From NCBI GenBank assembly GCA_944384505.1, contig CALWTQ010000012.1, forward strand, positions 1-63,526: DNA of 63,526 nt. Reading direction: 5' to 3'. Made by a program: the position numbers and the translations under genes. The notes under the pieces were generated by a model. That model saw only the letters and a list, made by a program, of their open reading frames with translations, ran no database searches and was not told where the DNA came from. Of this stretch, positions 18,057 to 27,180 are shown in pieces (the stretch's first letter is position 1; every line of letters starts with the position of its first letter). The DNA is from an uncultured Mediterraneibacter sp. Its GTDB lineage: Bacteria; Bacillota; Clostridia; Lachnospirales; Lachnospiraceae.

Positions 18057-18072
18057 ACAGGGAGTGATTGAT

Positions 18073-18579
18073 ATGTGGTGCGTGCTGAAATGCCGTCCGG
18101 GAAAAGCTGAAGAGATTATGACATCATGCCGCAGGAATATTTCAGATGAGATACTGCGGGATGTTTTTGTGTTCACCTATGACCGGATGCGTCGGTACGA
18201 AGGCAGCTGGCATCTGGAGACGCGGCCTATGTTTCCGAATTATATCTTTTTGGAAACAGGAGATCCGAAGGCGCTCTATAAGCAGCTTGAAGCTTACCGC
18301 GGGATCACGGAACTGCTGGATGAGAATGGAAAGCTTCGTATCGTACAGCCTGAGGAAGAGTGTTTCCTCAGAGATCTGTGCGGAGAGCAGCACCATCTGG
18401 AAATGTCTGAGGGCTATATCCTGAATGGAATGACGCATATCATCAGGGGACCTCTGGTGGGGATGGAGCGGAGGATCAGACGGATTGACCGGCATAAGCG
18501 GACTGCCAGTGTGGCTGTGCCTGACGGAGATCAGGGAAGGCTTGTAACGGCAGGGCTGGAGATTACATCTAAGAATTAA
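18073..18579 (+). CDS. NusG-family antiterminator, LoaP-like (first copy)
   Basis: The 168-residue protein has a NusG N-terminal (NGN) domain with MWCVLKCRPGKAEEI and the RPMFPNYIFLET strand, and a C-terminal KOW domain (RGPLVGMERRIRRIDRHKR). LoaP and related specialised NusG paralogues bind RNA polymerase and allow reading through terminators in long polysaccharide or antibiotic operons. The ATG follows GGGAGTGATTGAT, placed right after the right recombination site, so it is the first gene served by the invertible promoter. The housekeeping NusG would lie beside rpl genes, which are absent here. Confidence 0.85.
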   Translation: MWCVLKCRPGKAEEIMTSCRRNISDEILRDVFVFTYDRMRRYEGSWHLETRPMFPNYIFLETGDPKALYKQLEAYRGITELLDENGKLRIVQPEEECFLRDLCGEQHHLEMSEGYILNGMTHIIRGPLVGMERRIRRIDRHKRTASVAVPDGDQGRLVTAGLEITSKN

Positions 18580-18591
18580 AAATGCGAAAAA

Positions 18592-18695
18592 GAACAGTTC
18601 AGCGTGTGCCATTCGGAAAACCGCACTGTGTGTTGATTGTGGCTGATGCCACAGTTTTCTTCATTAACGGGCGCTCAGCTAATAAAACTGTTGCT
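18592..18695. repeat. Family B structured repeat, copy 2
   Basis: Same termini (AACAGTTCAGC ... AACTGTTGC) and the same GGAAAAC core as the copy at 10826, with a changed inner hairpin (GTGGCTGATGCCAC). It lies between the two NusG paralogues. It could be a terminator that the upstream antiterminator has to overcome. Confidence 0.75.
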
Positions 18696-18844
18696 TAAAA
18701 AAACCGAAATCGGAAACTTTTACTGTAGTGTGTGCTATGGCAGGAGCGGATTACGGTAATATTGGTATGCATGCCAGTCTGGAGTTTTTCTTTTAACTGC
18801 AGATATGGCGAAGCATACTCTAAAATATGTTAGGAGAATGTGCT

Positions 18845-19360
18845 ATGTGGTATGTGATCCAGACGACGACCGGCCAGGAGGAAGTGTTAGTGGATATGAT
18901 CCGCAGGCAGATTCCCCGGGAGGATTATACGGAATGCTTCTATATAAAAAGGGAGTGTGCCAAAAAGGAAGAAAGCGGCTGGGATGTTTATATAGCAGCC
19001 TTGTTTCCCGGGTATGTGTTCGTAGATACAGAACAGCCCGGGGAAATTTATAAGGAACTGAAAAAAGTTCCAAAGCTTAGCAAGATTCTGAAAAACGAGG
19101 AAGAAATATTCCTGGCAGTGGAAGAGGAAGAAAGAGTATTTTTAGAAAATATCCAGAGTGAGAACCATCTGGTGAAGCGGTCAACGGTGACATTGGATGA
19201 AGAAAAGAAAATCATTTCTGCAGATGGAGCTGTGGGAAGATACCTGGATCAGATTGTGAAACAGCGGATCCGAAAGCGGTATGTACTGGTGAGACAGAAA
19301 TTCCTGGGGCAGGAGAGGAAGATACTGCTGGGGATCCGGCTGGAAGAGGATAAAGAATAG
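18845..19360 (+). CDS. NusG-family antiterminator, LoaP-like (second copy)
   Basis: The 171-residue protein has an NGN domain starting MWYVIQTTTGQEE, the LFPGYVFVDTE strand typical of the NusG/RfaH family, and a C-terminal domain (ADGAVGRYLDQIV ... LGQERKILLGI). It differs clearly from the first copy, so this is not a recent duplication. TTAGGAGAATGTGCT precedes the ATG. It sits directly upstream of the aminotransferase that opens the polysaccharide genes, the typical LoaP position. Confidence 0.87.
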   Translation: MWYVIQTTTGQEEVLVDMIRRQIPREDYTECFYIKRECAKKEESGWDVYIAALFPGYVFVDTEQPGEIYKELKKVPKLSKILKNEEEIFLAVEEEERVFLENIQSENHLVKRSTVTLDEEKKIISADGAVGRYLDQIVKQRIRKRYVLVRQKFLGQERKILLGIRLEEDKE

Positions 19361-19442
19361 AAAAACAAATATGAAAGACAGATGCATGAGAAGAAGTCCT
19401 GAGAGGGGCTTCTTTTTGTGTGGAGAAGAAAGAGGGAGAACA

Positions 19443-20738
19443 ATGGGCGAAAGGATACAACCTTTTCAATCAAAAGTATGGCTGTCCAGTCCTACAATGC
19501 ATGGCCCGGAACTGGAGTATGTAAAAAAGGCCTATGAGACAAACTGGATGTCTACAGCAGGGGAAAACATCAATGAAGCAGAGCGTATGGCCTGTGAAAA
19601 GGTGGGATGCAAATACGCGGTCGGCCTTTCCGCAGGAACAGCGGCGCTTCATATGGCAGTGAAACTGGCCGGGATGGATGTTTACGGACAGCAGGAGATC
19701 GGACAGGGAGCGTTGAACGGGCATAAAATATTCTGTTCAGATATGACTTTTGACGCAACGGTTAATCCGGTTGTATACGAGGGCGGAGTACCTGTGTTCA
19801 TTGATACAGAGTATGATACCTGGAACATGGATCCTGTGGCGTTAGAGAAAGCATTTGAGCTTCACCCGGAAGTGAAAATTGTTGTGATGGTTCATCTTTA
19901 CGGGACGCCGGGAAAAGTAGATGAGATCCGGGAAATCTGTGACAGGCATGGGGCAGTGATTATCGAAGATGCGGCGGAATCCCTGGGGGCAGCATATAAA
20001 GGTGTCCAGACAGGAAGCTTTGGAAAATATAACTGCATTTCCTTTAATGGAAATAAGATTATCACCGGGTCAGCCGGAGGAATGCTGCTGACAGATGAGA
20101 AAGACGCAGCAGAGAAAGTAAGAAAATGGTCCACCCAGTCCAGAGAGAATGCCCCCTGGTATCAGCACGAAGAGCTGGGATACAACTATCGGATGAGCAA
20201 TGTGATCGCCGGGGTCGTCAGGGGGCAGTTCCCTTATCTTGAGGAACATATTGCACAGAAGAAGGAAATTTATGAGAGATATAAAGAAGGGCTCAAAGAT
20301 CTTCCGGTAATAATGAATCCCTATGACGCCGAAAACAGCGAGCCAAACTTCTGGCTAAGCTGTCTGCTGATCGAGCCGGAGGCTATGTGCAGGCAGATGA
20401 GAGGGGAGCAGGAAGCACTCTATGTCAGCGAGCCCGGAAAGAGCTGCCCAACGGAAATCTTAGAAAAGCTTTCAGAGTGTAATGCAGAAGGGCGGCCGAT
20501 CTGGAAGCCCATGCATATGCAGCCTATCTACAGGATGAATGGATTTGTGACAAGAGAAGGAGACGGAAGGGCAAAGACAAATGCCTATATCAGTGGCGGA
20601 GCAGTTGGAAAAGATGGGAAGCCGCTGGATGTGGGGATGGATATCTTCCAGAGAGGGCTGTGCCTGCCGAGTGATAATAAGATGACGGTGGAGGAGCAGG
20701 GGAAGGTGATTGAGATTGTTAAAAGGTGTTTTAAATGA
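19443..20738 (+). CDS. DegT/DnrJ/EryC1/StrS-family sugar aminotransferase
   Basis: This 431-residue PLP enzyme should transfer an amino group to a keto-sugar nucleotide. It has the N-terminal block LSSPTMHGPELEYVKKAYETNWMSTAG, IEDAAESLGA, and the PLP lysine in SFNGNKIITGSAGG. It resembles enzymes making UDP-4-amino-4,6-dideoxy sugars used by PglC-like transferases, and the next gene is such a transferase. The required 4,6-dehydratase is not in the window. The start at 19443 follows GAGGGAGAACA. Its codon use matches the core genome; the AT-rich part begins with the next gene, which it overlaps (ATGA). Confidence 0.85.
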   Translation: MGERIQPFQSKVWLSSPTMHGPELEYVKKAYETNWMSTAGENINEAERMACEKVGCKYAVGLSAGTAALHMAVKLAGMDVYGQQEIGQGALNGHKIFCSDMTFDATVNPVVYEGGVPVFIDTEYDTWNMDPVALEKAFELHPEVKIVVMVHLYGTPGKVDEIREICDRHGAVIIEDAAESLGAAYKGVQTGSFGKYNCISFNGNKIITGSAGGMLLTDEKDAAEKVRKWSTQSRENAPWYQHEELGYNYRMSNVIAGVVRGQFPYLEEHIAQKKEIYERYKEGLKDLPVIMNPYDAENSEPNFWLSCLLIEPEAMCRQMRGEQEALYVSEPGKSCPTEILEKLSECNAEGRPIWKPMHMQPIYRMNGFVTREGDGRAKTNAYISGGAVGKDGKPLDVGMDIFQRGLCLPSDNKMTVEEQGKVIEIVKRCFK

Positions 20739-21469
20739 AAACAAAGGGAAAAATATTTGAAAAACGCAACCAAGGAATTTATGCGAGATATATTAAGCGT
20801 TGCTTGGATCTTGGGCTTTCTTTAATTGCATTAATTATATTTTCACCTGTTCTACTTGCTCTTACGATAGTTGGAACTCTTGCAATGAGTGGAAATCCAT
20901 TTTTTGTCCAGGAACGTCCCGGAAAAGACGAGAAAATTTTTAAGTTGATTAAGTTTCGGACCATGACAAATAAAAAAGATAAGCAAGGCAATTTCCTTCC
21001 AGATGAGGAGAGATTGACAAAATATGGAAAATTCTTGAGAAAGACCAGTTTAGATGAACTTCCTGAGTTGATTAATATCTTGATAGGAAATTTATCTATT
21101 TGTGGGCCGCGGCCTTTAATTCCCTCCTATTTGCCTTTTTTTACGGATAATGAAAGGCATCGGCATGATGTAAGACCCGGTTTAACAGGACTTGCCCAAG
21201 TGCATGGAAGAAGTTTTATTTCGTGGGAAGAAATTTTTGCATATGACTTGAAGTATGTGTCTAATATAACGTTCCTAAAAGACATGCAGATAATATTCTT
21301 GACGGTAGGAAAAGTATTAGGGAGAAAAAACATTGTCGATATTACACAGGCCACAATTGATGAGAACGGTAATTTATACATAATTGAGAATGGAAAAAAG
21401 AGGAAGTTACATCAACCATTGGATATAGAAAGAGGAAATAAGGAGTATGCAAAAAGAGATAGGGAGTAA
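20735..21469 (+). CDS. Initiating sugar-1-phosphate transferase (PglC/WcaJ-like)
   Basis: The 244-residue protein belongs to the bacterial sugar transferase family that puts the first sugar phosphate on undecaprenyl phosphate. It has an N-terminal membrane helix (residues ~22-50), the motif KLIKFRTM, the catalytic LRKTSLDELPELINIL, GPRPL and DVRPGLTGLAQV. The C-terminal ~40 residues are charged and extend beyond the PglC core. It starts the AT-rich cassette and overlaps the genes on both sides, so it is tightly coupled in the operon. Confidence 0.92.
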   Translation: MKTKGKIFEKRNQGIYARYIKRCLDLGLSLIALIIFSPVLLALTIVGTLAMSGNPFFVQERPGKDEKIFKLIKFRTMTNKKDKQGNFLPDEERLTKYGKFLRKTSLDELPELINILIGNLSICGPRPLIPSYLPFFTDNERHRHDVRPGLTGLAQVHGRSFISWEEIFAYDLKYVSNITFLKDMQIIFLTVGKVLGRKNIVDITQATIDENGNLYIIENGKKRKLHQPLDIERGNKEYAKRDRE

Positions 21470-22547
21470 TTTTGACCTTAATCCTAAAATTCTTATGCAA
21501 AAAACAACTGCTTGGGATTTAGAAAAAATAGGGATTACTGGAGAGGACAAAGTAATGTTGTCTACGGGCAGAAGTGCGGAAGGATTGATTATTGATGAAA
21601 TAGAATATAGAAAATCGGTAGCAAAAAAAGTGGCTTTGGTTCCAGCTTTTACATGTCAAACAGTAATAGAGCCATTTGTAAAAAGAGGATACTATGTAAA
21701 AACATACTCCATAGATAATCATTTAGGAATAGATTCTCAAGTATTTGAAAAAGAATTATATGAGTCGGAAGCTCAGGTTACATTAATTCATCAGTATTTT
21801 GGATTTCATACAGCAAGTAATATATGGCAAATTATCAGGAAAGCAACAAAGAGGGGAATTGTATTTATTGAAGATAGAACACAATGTTTGTATAGCAGCT
21901 TTCCTATATTACCTGTGGAATATGTAATCGGAAGTATGAGAAAATGGGCAGCATTACCAGATGGTGGATTTGCAGTTTGCAAACACGGGAAATTTCATAA
22001 AAAGCCAGAAATCTATGATACTGAATTAGAAAAAAATAAGGTAGAAGCTGCGGAAGAAAAATATAAATACCTACATGAGAATCAAGGAGAAAAACAAAAG
22101 TTTTTAGAAAAGTTTCATTTAGCTGAACAAATGCTTGAAATGCAGGAAAAGTGTTTTAAAATAAGTCCTTCGTCCCTTAAAGTTCAGTCAAATATCAATA
22201 TAGAGCAACTTAAAAAGAAAAGATGTGATAACTATGAATATCTATATTCTGGCCTAAAGAAAAGCCAATGCATAAAAGTAGTTACACCTCCTTTGCAGAA
22301 AGGAGAAGTGCCATTGTATTGCATTTGCATAGCAAAAGATCGAGAAACGCTTCAGAAATATTTAAGACAAAATCGGATTTATACACCAGTCATTTGGCCA
22401 AAATCGGAGATGTGTCCGCCAGTGTGCAAGGATGCAAGGATGCTGTATGAAAAAAGTTTATGTATTCCGATTGATCAGCGATATGACATAGATGATATGG
22501 ATAAAGTCATTAGTTGCATAAAGGAGTTTGAAAGTCGATGCCAATAG
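21447..22547 (+). CDS. DegT-family aminotransferase-like protein
   Basis: The 366-residue protein has the fold-type-I aminotransferase pattern seen in DegT proteins: LSTGRSAEGLIIDEI near the N-terminus, FIEDRTQCLYS, and a candidate PLP lysine in GSMRKWAALPDGG. Sequence divergence from sugar aminotransferases is clear, so it may act on a different keto-substrate or amino-acid-like side chain. It overlaps both the transferase upstream and the acetyltransferase downstream, suggesting that they work on one intermediate. The specific reaction is unknown. Confidence 0.7.
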   Translation: MQKEIGSNFDLNPKILMQKTTAWDLEKIGITGEDKVMLSTGRSAEGLIIDEIEYRKSVAKKVALVPAFTCQTVIEPFVKRGYYVKTYSIDNHLGIDSQVFEKELYESEAQVTLIHQYFGFHTASNIWQIIRKATKRGIVFIEDRTQCLYSSFPILPVEYVIGSMRKWAALPDGGFAVCKHGKFHKKPEIYDTELEKNKVEAAEEKYKYLHENQGEKQKFLEKFHLAEQMLEMQEKCFKISPSSLKVQSNINIEQLKKKRCDNYEYLYSGLKKSQCIKVVTPPLQKGEVPLYCICIAKDRETLQKYLRQNRIYTPVIWPKSEMCPPVCKDARMLYEKSLCIPIDQRYDIDDMDKVISCIKEFESRCQ

Positions 22548-23020
22548 TTAGAATTTTAGATGTTAGAGATATAGAGCGTTATAGAGCACGTTTTATTTAT
22601 TATATTTTTGATAGCTTTAAAAATACGTTATATATGGACACATATACTATTAAAGATGCTGAAGATAAATATGGAGATCTGCTTTTGCATGCCAGCCATA
22701 AGAAAGCGATTGTATGTGGTGCTATTGAGGATAATGAACTTATTGGTTTTATTTGGGCATATAAATATCCATTCCGTGACGATCACTCCAGACTCTATAT
22801 TAGTATTCTCCATATTGATGAGGAATATAGAAGCATGAATATAGGAAGTCAGTTGCTATTTGAAATTGAAGCTTATGCTCGACAGGAAAAAATACATGCT
22901 ATTTATTTGCATGCAGAAGCTTTCAATACTGGCGCACTAAGATTTTATCAGAGAAATGGATATGAATTTGAGCGGATTCAGATGGTAAAAAAAGAATTAA
23001 AGGGTGTAGGGGATCTGTGA
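22538..23020 (+). CDS. GNAT-family N-acetyltransferase
   Basis: The 160-residue protein carries the GNAT acetyl-CoA-binding region (ILHIDEEYRSMNIGSQLL), a TGALRFYQRNGY motif and a matching C-terminus. It probably acetylates an amino group on a sugar or an amino-acid substituent made by the neighbouring aminotransferases. It overlaps the previous gene by 10 bp. Confidence 0.85.
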   Translation: MPIVRILDVRDIERYRARFIYYIFDSFKNTLYMDTYTIKDAEDKYGDLLLHASHKKAIVCGAIEDNELIGFIWAYKYPFRDDHSRLYISILHIDEEYRSMNIGSQLLFEIEAYARQEKIHAIYLHAEAFNTGALRFYQRNGYEFERIQMVKKELKGVGDL

Positions 23021-23214
23021 ATTACTAAAATATATATAAAAAGTTAATGAAATTATTTGTTATTAAAACAAAAGGTTACATATTATAAATTGCTTTGATG
23101 AAAATTGCATAACATATCGTTTGAAGAACCAAGCACTATATACATTTATAGATAAAAATGGAATGATAGACGAGGCATTTTCAATGCGTAAAGATATTAA
23201 AGAGGTAAAAAGAA
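23021..23214. other. AT-rich gap with a possible gene remnant
   Basis: No intact gene is visible. In one frame, bases ~23120-23205 read like the end of a protein (LYTFIDKNGMIDEAF...), which might be the tail of a lost CDS. The real ribosome binding site for the next gene is weak (AAAGAGGTAAAAAG). Confidence 0.3.
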
Positions 23215-24369
23215 ATGAACGAGAAACTTGCCATAATAGGATCTGGAGAAATGGCTGTTATCATTGTCGAAAATTCTAAAAAGATGGGAATTATTACTCA
23301 TACCTTTTCAAATAACCCTAAAGATAGGGCTGTCGGATATTCAGATTACCATCATAATATTGACATTTTTGATATTGATACAATTGTTAGGATTTGCAAA
23401 GAGATACAAGTAGGAGGTGTCATCCCTACAACCGAATTAACGATTAGTGTTGCGGCTAAGATTGCAGACAGATTAAACCTAAATGGTATGCCAGTAGAAA
23501 TTTCCCAAAAGGTTACAGATAAGGGATTTGTTCGGGAAAAGACGAAAAAGATTGATGTGATAAAACAGCCATCTTACATACTTTATGAAAGAAAAAACGG
23601 TTATCCTCAGGTAAAAAACTATCCTGTAATTGTAAAACCAACAGCGATGGGGGGAAAAAGAGGCGTATCTGTCGCGTTTTCTCAGGAAGAATTAGAAAAA
23701 TCTATTCAGTTTGCTCTGGATAATATGCCAGACTATAGCAATAGAATCATTATTGAGAGTTTTATAGAGGATGGAACTGAGTATTCGGTAGAAAGCCTTT
23801 CTTATCATGGAAAACATAAAGTGATCCAGATAACTCAAAAAATCACATCTGGACCGCCACATTGTGTAGAGCTAGGACATATACAGCCGGCTTTATTGAA
23901 CAATGATATGCGGGAAAAGATCGAAAAAGCAATTTCTAAGTTACTGAGAGTTGTACGGGTGGATAATACAACTTCACATACGGAGATAAAAATCATTGAT
24001 GACGATATTTATCTTGTAGAGCTTAATGCACGGTCAGGTGGGGATCATATCGCTTATCCATTGACGGAATTGAGTACGGGATATCCATACATTCAGGGAG
24101 CAATTGAGATAGCAATGGATACATACGTGGAACCAGATTTGGATACTTATGAAAAGAAAAGTTGCGGGGTACTATTTGTGGTAAAGCAAACAGGTAATCT
24201 GAAGGAATTATTCGAACATTGTGAAGAATATCCATGGTTATATAAAAGAAATAAAGTTACAGACGGACTACAGGAGATAGTACATAATAATGCCTTTGAC
24301 ACAAACTATATGATGTATTTGACGGAATGCGGAATTCCGAAAGAAATAAAGGAACTTGTAAATATTTAG
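23215..24369 (+). CDS. ATP-grasp ligase
   Basis: The 384-residue protein has a Rossmann-like N-terminal domain (LAIIGSGEMA), then an ATP-grasp domain with YPVIVKPTAMGGKRGV for ATP binding, a central IIIESFIEDGTEYSVESLSY and the metal-binding end DDIYLVELNARSGGDHI. ATP-grasp ligases make amide or peptide-like bonds through acyl phosphates. In a polysaccharide locus it probably joins an amino acid or carboxylate to an amino-sugar or builds a small amide group. The exact substrate cannot be read from the sequence. Confidence 0.85.
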   Translation: MNEKLAIIGSGEMAVIIVENSKKMGIITHTFSNNPKDRAVGYSDYHHNIDIFDIDTIVRICKEIQVGGVIPTTELTISVAAKIADRLNLNGMPVEISQKVTDKGFVREKTKKIDVIKQPSYILYERKNGYPQVKNYPVIVKPTAMGGKRGVSVAFSQEELEKSIQFALDNMPDYSNRIIIESFIEDGTEYSVESLSYHGKHKVIQITQKITSGPPHCVELGHIQPALLNNDMREKIEKAISKLLRVVRVDNTTSHTEIKIIDDDIYLVELNARSGGDHIAYPLTELSTGYPYIQGAIEIAMDTYVEPDLDTYEKKSCGVLFVVKQTGNLKELFEHCEEYPWLYKRNKVTDGLQEIVHNNAFDTNYMMYLTECGIPKEIKELVNI

Positions 24370-24437
24370 ACAAAATTTTATCTGCGTAGAAATTAGAGCT
24401 TATGTTTAAAGTTTTGTTGGAATAGGAGATATAGTGG

Positions 24438-25487
24438 ATGGCGTTGAATGTATATACACTTGATGAGAGTGAAAAGTGGGACGAAATCGTGCATACGTTT
24501 AAAGAATTTGATGTTTACTATTTAAGCGGGTATGTGAAGGCATTTCAGAACTATGGCGATGGAAAAGCATATTTGCTTTACTATACATCAGATTATTGTC
24601 GAGGGATTCATGTAGTGATGAAGCGAGACATATCGGAAGATAAAAATTTTATGGGTATGATTGAAGAAAATCAATTTTTTGATGTAGCAACACCATATGG
24701 ATATGGCGGATGGCTGATAGAAGGAGAAAAGGGAAAAGATAAATTATTTGAAGAGTATACTGCGTGGTGTAAAAAAAATAGGATTATTAGTGAATTTGTT
24801 AGGTATCATCCCGTTCTTAATAATGAACGTTATACATCAGATGGATATAATGTATTTTCATTAGGTTCTACAGTATGTATGGACATATCATCAAAGAATT
24901 CTATATGGAATAATCTGACAAGTAAAAATCGAAATATGATACGAAAGGCAGTAAAATCAGGTATAAAAATTTATAATGGAAATTACCCTGAAATCTATAC
25001 AAAATTTAGAGAAATATATAATGCTACAATGGATAAGGACAATGCAGAACAATACTATTACTTCAATAAAGAATTTTATCAAAGTATTCTAGAGGATTTA
25101 TCTAAAAATGCTCAGGTTTTTTTTGCGGAACTAGAGGGAAAGATTATTGCGGTGTCAATCATTCTTTTCGCGAATAAGAAGGCTAATTATCATTTATCTG
25201 GTTCAATTAAAGAATATCAACACTTAGCACCGACAAATTTATTGCTTTATAAAGTTGCTTTATGGGGAAATGAAAATGGATATAAAACTTTCCACCTTGG
25301 AGGTGGGGTGGGAGCGCGTGAGGACGGATTATATAAATTCAAGAAAGCATTCTACAGGGGGGAACCCCGTATATTTCATATTGGCAAAAAAATTTTTGAT
25401 GAAGATGTATATAATCAGCTTGTCACAGTGAGAAAACAATCTAATGATGAAATGAAAGAAGGATTTTTCCCGGAATATAGGGCGTAG
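24438..25487 (+). CDS. FemAB/GNAT-like acyl- or aminoacyltransferase
   Basis: The 349-residue protein resembles the FemAB-like GNAT superfamily: an N-terminal half with YYLSGYVKAFQNYG and TPYGYGGW, and a C-terminal half with FFAELEGKIIAVSIILF, YHLSGS and LGGGVGAREDGLYKFKKAF. Members transfer amino acids from aminoacyl-tRNA to cell-wall precursors or acyl groups to sugars. Next to the ATP-grasp gene it may attach an amino-acid-type group to the polysaccharide. Confidence 0.75.
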   Translation: MALNVYTLDESEKWDEIVHTFKEFDVYYLSGYVKAFQNYGDGKAYLLYYTSDYCRGIHVVMKRDISEDKNFMGMIEENQFFDVATPYGYGGWLIEGEKGKDKLFEEYTAWCKKNRIISEFVRYHPVLNNERYTSDGYNVFSLGSTVCMDISSKNSIWNNLTSKNRNMIRKAVKSGIKIYNGNYPEIYTKFREIYNATMDKDNAEQYYYFNKEFYQSILEDLSKNAQVFFAELEGKIIAVSIILFANKKANYHLSGSIKEYQHLAPTNLLLYKVALWGNENGYKTFHLGGGVGAREDGLYKFKKAFYRGEPRIFHIGKKIFDEDVYNQLVTVRKQSNDEMKEGFFPEYRA

Positions 25488-25523
25488 ATTTTTTAGTAAA
25501 TATCTTAGAACGGAGTGGGATAA

Positions 25524-26447
25524 ATGATTTATAAAAACCCCAATAAATACTTCCATACGTATGAAATTGATGATGTAACATTAAAAAAAATGCAGAAAAA
25601 GATGCTTGATATGCTGCTATATTTTAAAGATTTTTGTGATCAACATGGATTATTGTTCTATTTAAGTGGTGGAGGAGCAATTGGAGCAGTTAGAGAACAT
25701 GGATTTATTCCATGGGATGATGATGTAGACTGTATGATGCCAAGACCTGATTATGAGAGATTTAAAGAATTATGGGAAAAATATGGCGATAAAGAAAGAT
25801 ATGTTTATTGTAGAAGTGATAGAACAGTTAATTATCATCATTGTAGTTCATCTTTAAGAGATCCGAACACGACATTCATATGTACATACAACAAAAACCT
25901 AGATATATGCCATGGGATTTCACTTGAATTCGGTCCACTAGATGCGACACCTGATTCTAAGATTCTTCAGTATATTCAAATATTAAACGGATATATTTTT
26001 GCATTATTTAATTTTCAGCGTTTACCAAATAATCGAGGGAAAATAGCAAGAATAGCAACAAATATTATATACAAACTTATCCCTTCTAAAAAAATTAAAG
26101 ATAATATTTGGATTAATGCAGAAAAAGAAAAAATGAAGTTTTCTTGGAATGATTGCCGTTATGTAAAAGAATTATGGGGGAAAACATCTTTTTATAATTT
26201 CCCAAAAGAATGGTTTGATCATGCGGTTTACTTTGATTTCGAAGGCTATAAAATGCCATTGCCGGCTGGATATCATGAATATTTAACTTTGATATTTGGA
26301 AATTACATGCAGCGTCCACCTGAGTCGGAACGTGTAGCTAAACATGAGCTCTTATATGTTGATATGGATCATCCCTACACTGATTATAAGGGAATTTATT
26401 ACTTTCCAGAAAAGTCTTCCGGAAAAGAAAGGAAAGGTAAGAATTAA
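25524..26447 (+). CDS. LicD-family phosphotransferase
   Basis: The 307-residue protein has the LicD signature LSGGGAIGAVREHGFIPWDDDVD with the metal-binding aspartates, and the DYERF element after it. LicD proteins move phosphocholine or other phospho-alditols from CDP carriers to glycans. The gene is followed by an IspD/TarI-type cytidylyltransferase and a dehydrogenase/epimerase, which can supply a CDP-linked donor. Phosphocholine genes (licA, licC) are absent, so a CDP-polyol donor is more likely. A GGAGTGGGATAA ribosome binding site precedes it. Confidence 0.9.
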   Translation: MIYKNPNKYFHTYEIDDVTLKKMQKKMLDMLLYFKDFCDQHGLLFYLSGGGAIGAVREHGFIPWDDDVDCMMPRPDYERFKELWEKYGDKERYVYCRSDRTVNYHHCSSSLRDPNTTFICTYNKNLDICHGISLEFGPLDATPDSKILQYIQILNGYIFALFNFQRLPNNRGKIARIATNIIYKLIPSKKIKDNIWINAEKEKMKFSWNDCRYVKELWGKTSFYNFPKEWFDHAVYFDFEGYKMPLPAGYHEYLTLIFGNYMQRPPESERVAKHELLYVDMDHPYTDYKGIYYFPEKSSGKERKGKN

Positions 26448-26451
26448 TAGT

Positions 26452-27171
26452 ATGTCAAATATAGCAGTTGTTTTTGCAGGTGGAACTGGGACTAGAATGA
26501 ACACTAGATCAAAGCCAAAACAGTTTTTGGAACTTCATGGTAAACCCATTTTAGTTTATACACTTGAAAAATTTAATGATCATCCAGAAATAGATGCTAT
26601 TTTCTTAGTGGTATTAAAAGATTGGCTTCATTATTGTGAAAAAATAGTTGACCATTTTAGATTAGCAAAGGTAAAAGCGATTATCGCCGGTGGTGATTCT
26701 GCATTTTCGTCTCAAAGAAAGGGACTTAAAAAAGCAGCAGAACTTTTTCCAGATGATACTATCGTCCTTATCCATGATGGTGTGCGTCCTTTGATCGATG
26801 AGGAAACAATCACTAAAAATATAGAAACTGTAAAAATACATCGTACAGCTATAACCGTTACACCAGCTATTGAGACTATAGCAATTAAAAATGAAAGTGG
26901 AGAAGTAGGAAAAATTATTGAGCGATCTAAAGTTGAAATGGCTAGAGCTCCACAAAGTTTCTTTTTGGGTGATGTTTTGAGAGTACATAATAGAGCTTTA
27001 GAAGAAAATAAGGTATTTATTGATTCTGCTAGTTTAATGCAACACTATGGATTCTCACTATTCACAGTTGAAGGATGCCCGGAAAATATCAAAATTACGA
27101 CACCTAATGATTTTTATACTTTCCGTGCACTTGTGGATGCAAAGGAAAACTCTCAGATTTTTGGTTTTTAG
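26452..27171 (+). CDS. IspD/TarI-family cytidylyltransferase
   Basis: The 239-residue protein activates a polyol phosphate with CTP. It has VFAGGTGTRMNTRSKPKQFL at the N-terminus, HDGVRPLID in the middle and the APQSF motif. These fit both MEP-pathway IspD and TarI-type ribitol-5-phosphate enzymes. Placement between licD and a dehydrogenase-like gene argues for a CDP-alditol donor, not isoprenoid synthesis. The start at 26452 is chosen on family N-termini and GGAAAGGTAAG upstream; the open frame further upstream lies inside licD. Confidence 0.85.
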   Translation: MSNIAVVFAGGTGTRMNTRSKPKQFLELHGKPILVYTLEKFNDHPEIDAIFLVVLKDWLHYCEKIVDHFRLAKVKAIIAGGDSAFSSQRKGLKKAAELFPDDTIVLIHDGVRPLIDEETITKNIETVKIHRTAITVTPAIETIAIKNESGEVGKIIERSKVEMARAPQSFFLGDVLRVHNRALEENKVFIDSASLMQHYGFSLFTVEGCPENIKITTPNDFYTFRALVDAKENSQIFGF

Positions 27172-27180
27172 GAGATGCTT

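Noticed and set aside
18073-19360. Housekeeping NusG
   Set aside because: NusG normally lies between secE and rplK. Neither copy does, and both have features of specialised paralogues.
26452-27171. IspD as an isoprenoid (MEP pathway) gene
   Set aside because: It sits between licD and a sugar-type SDR gene in an AT-rich capsule cassette with no other MEP genes. A CDP-alditol role is more likely, though not proven.
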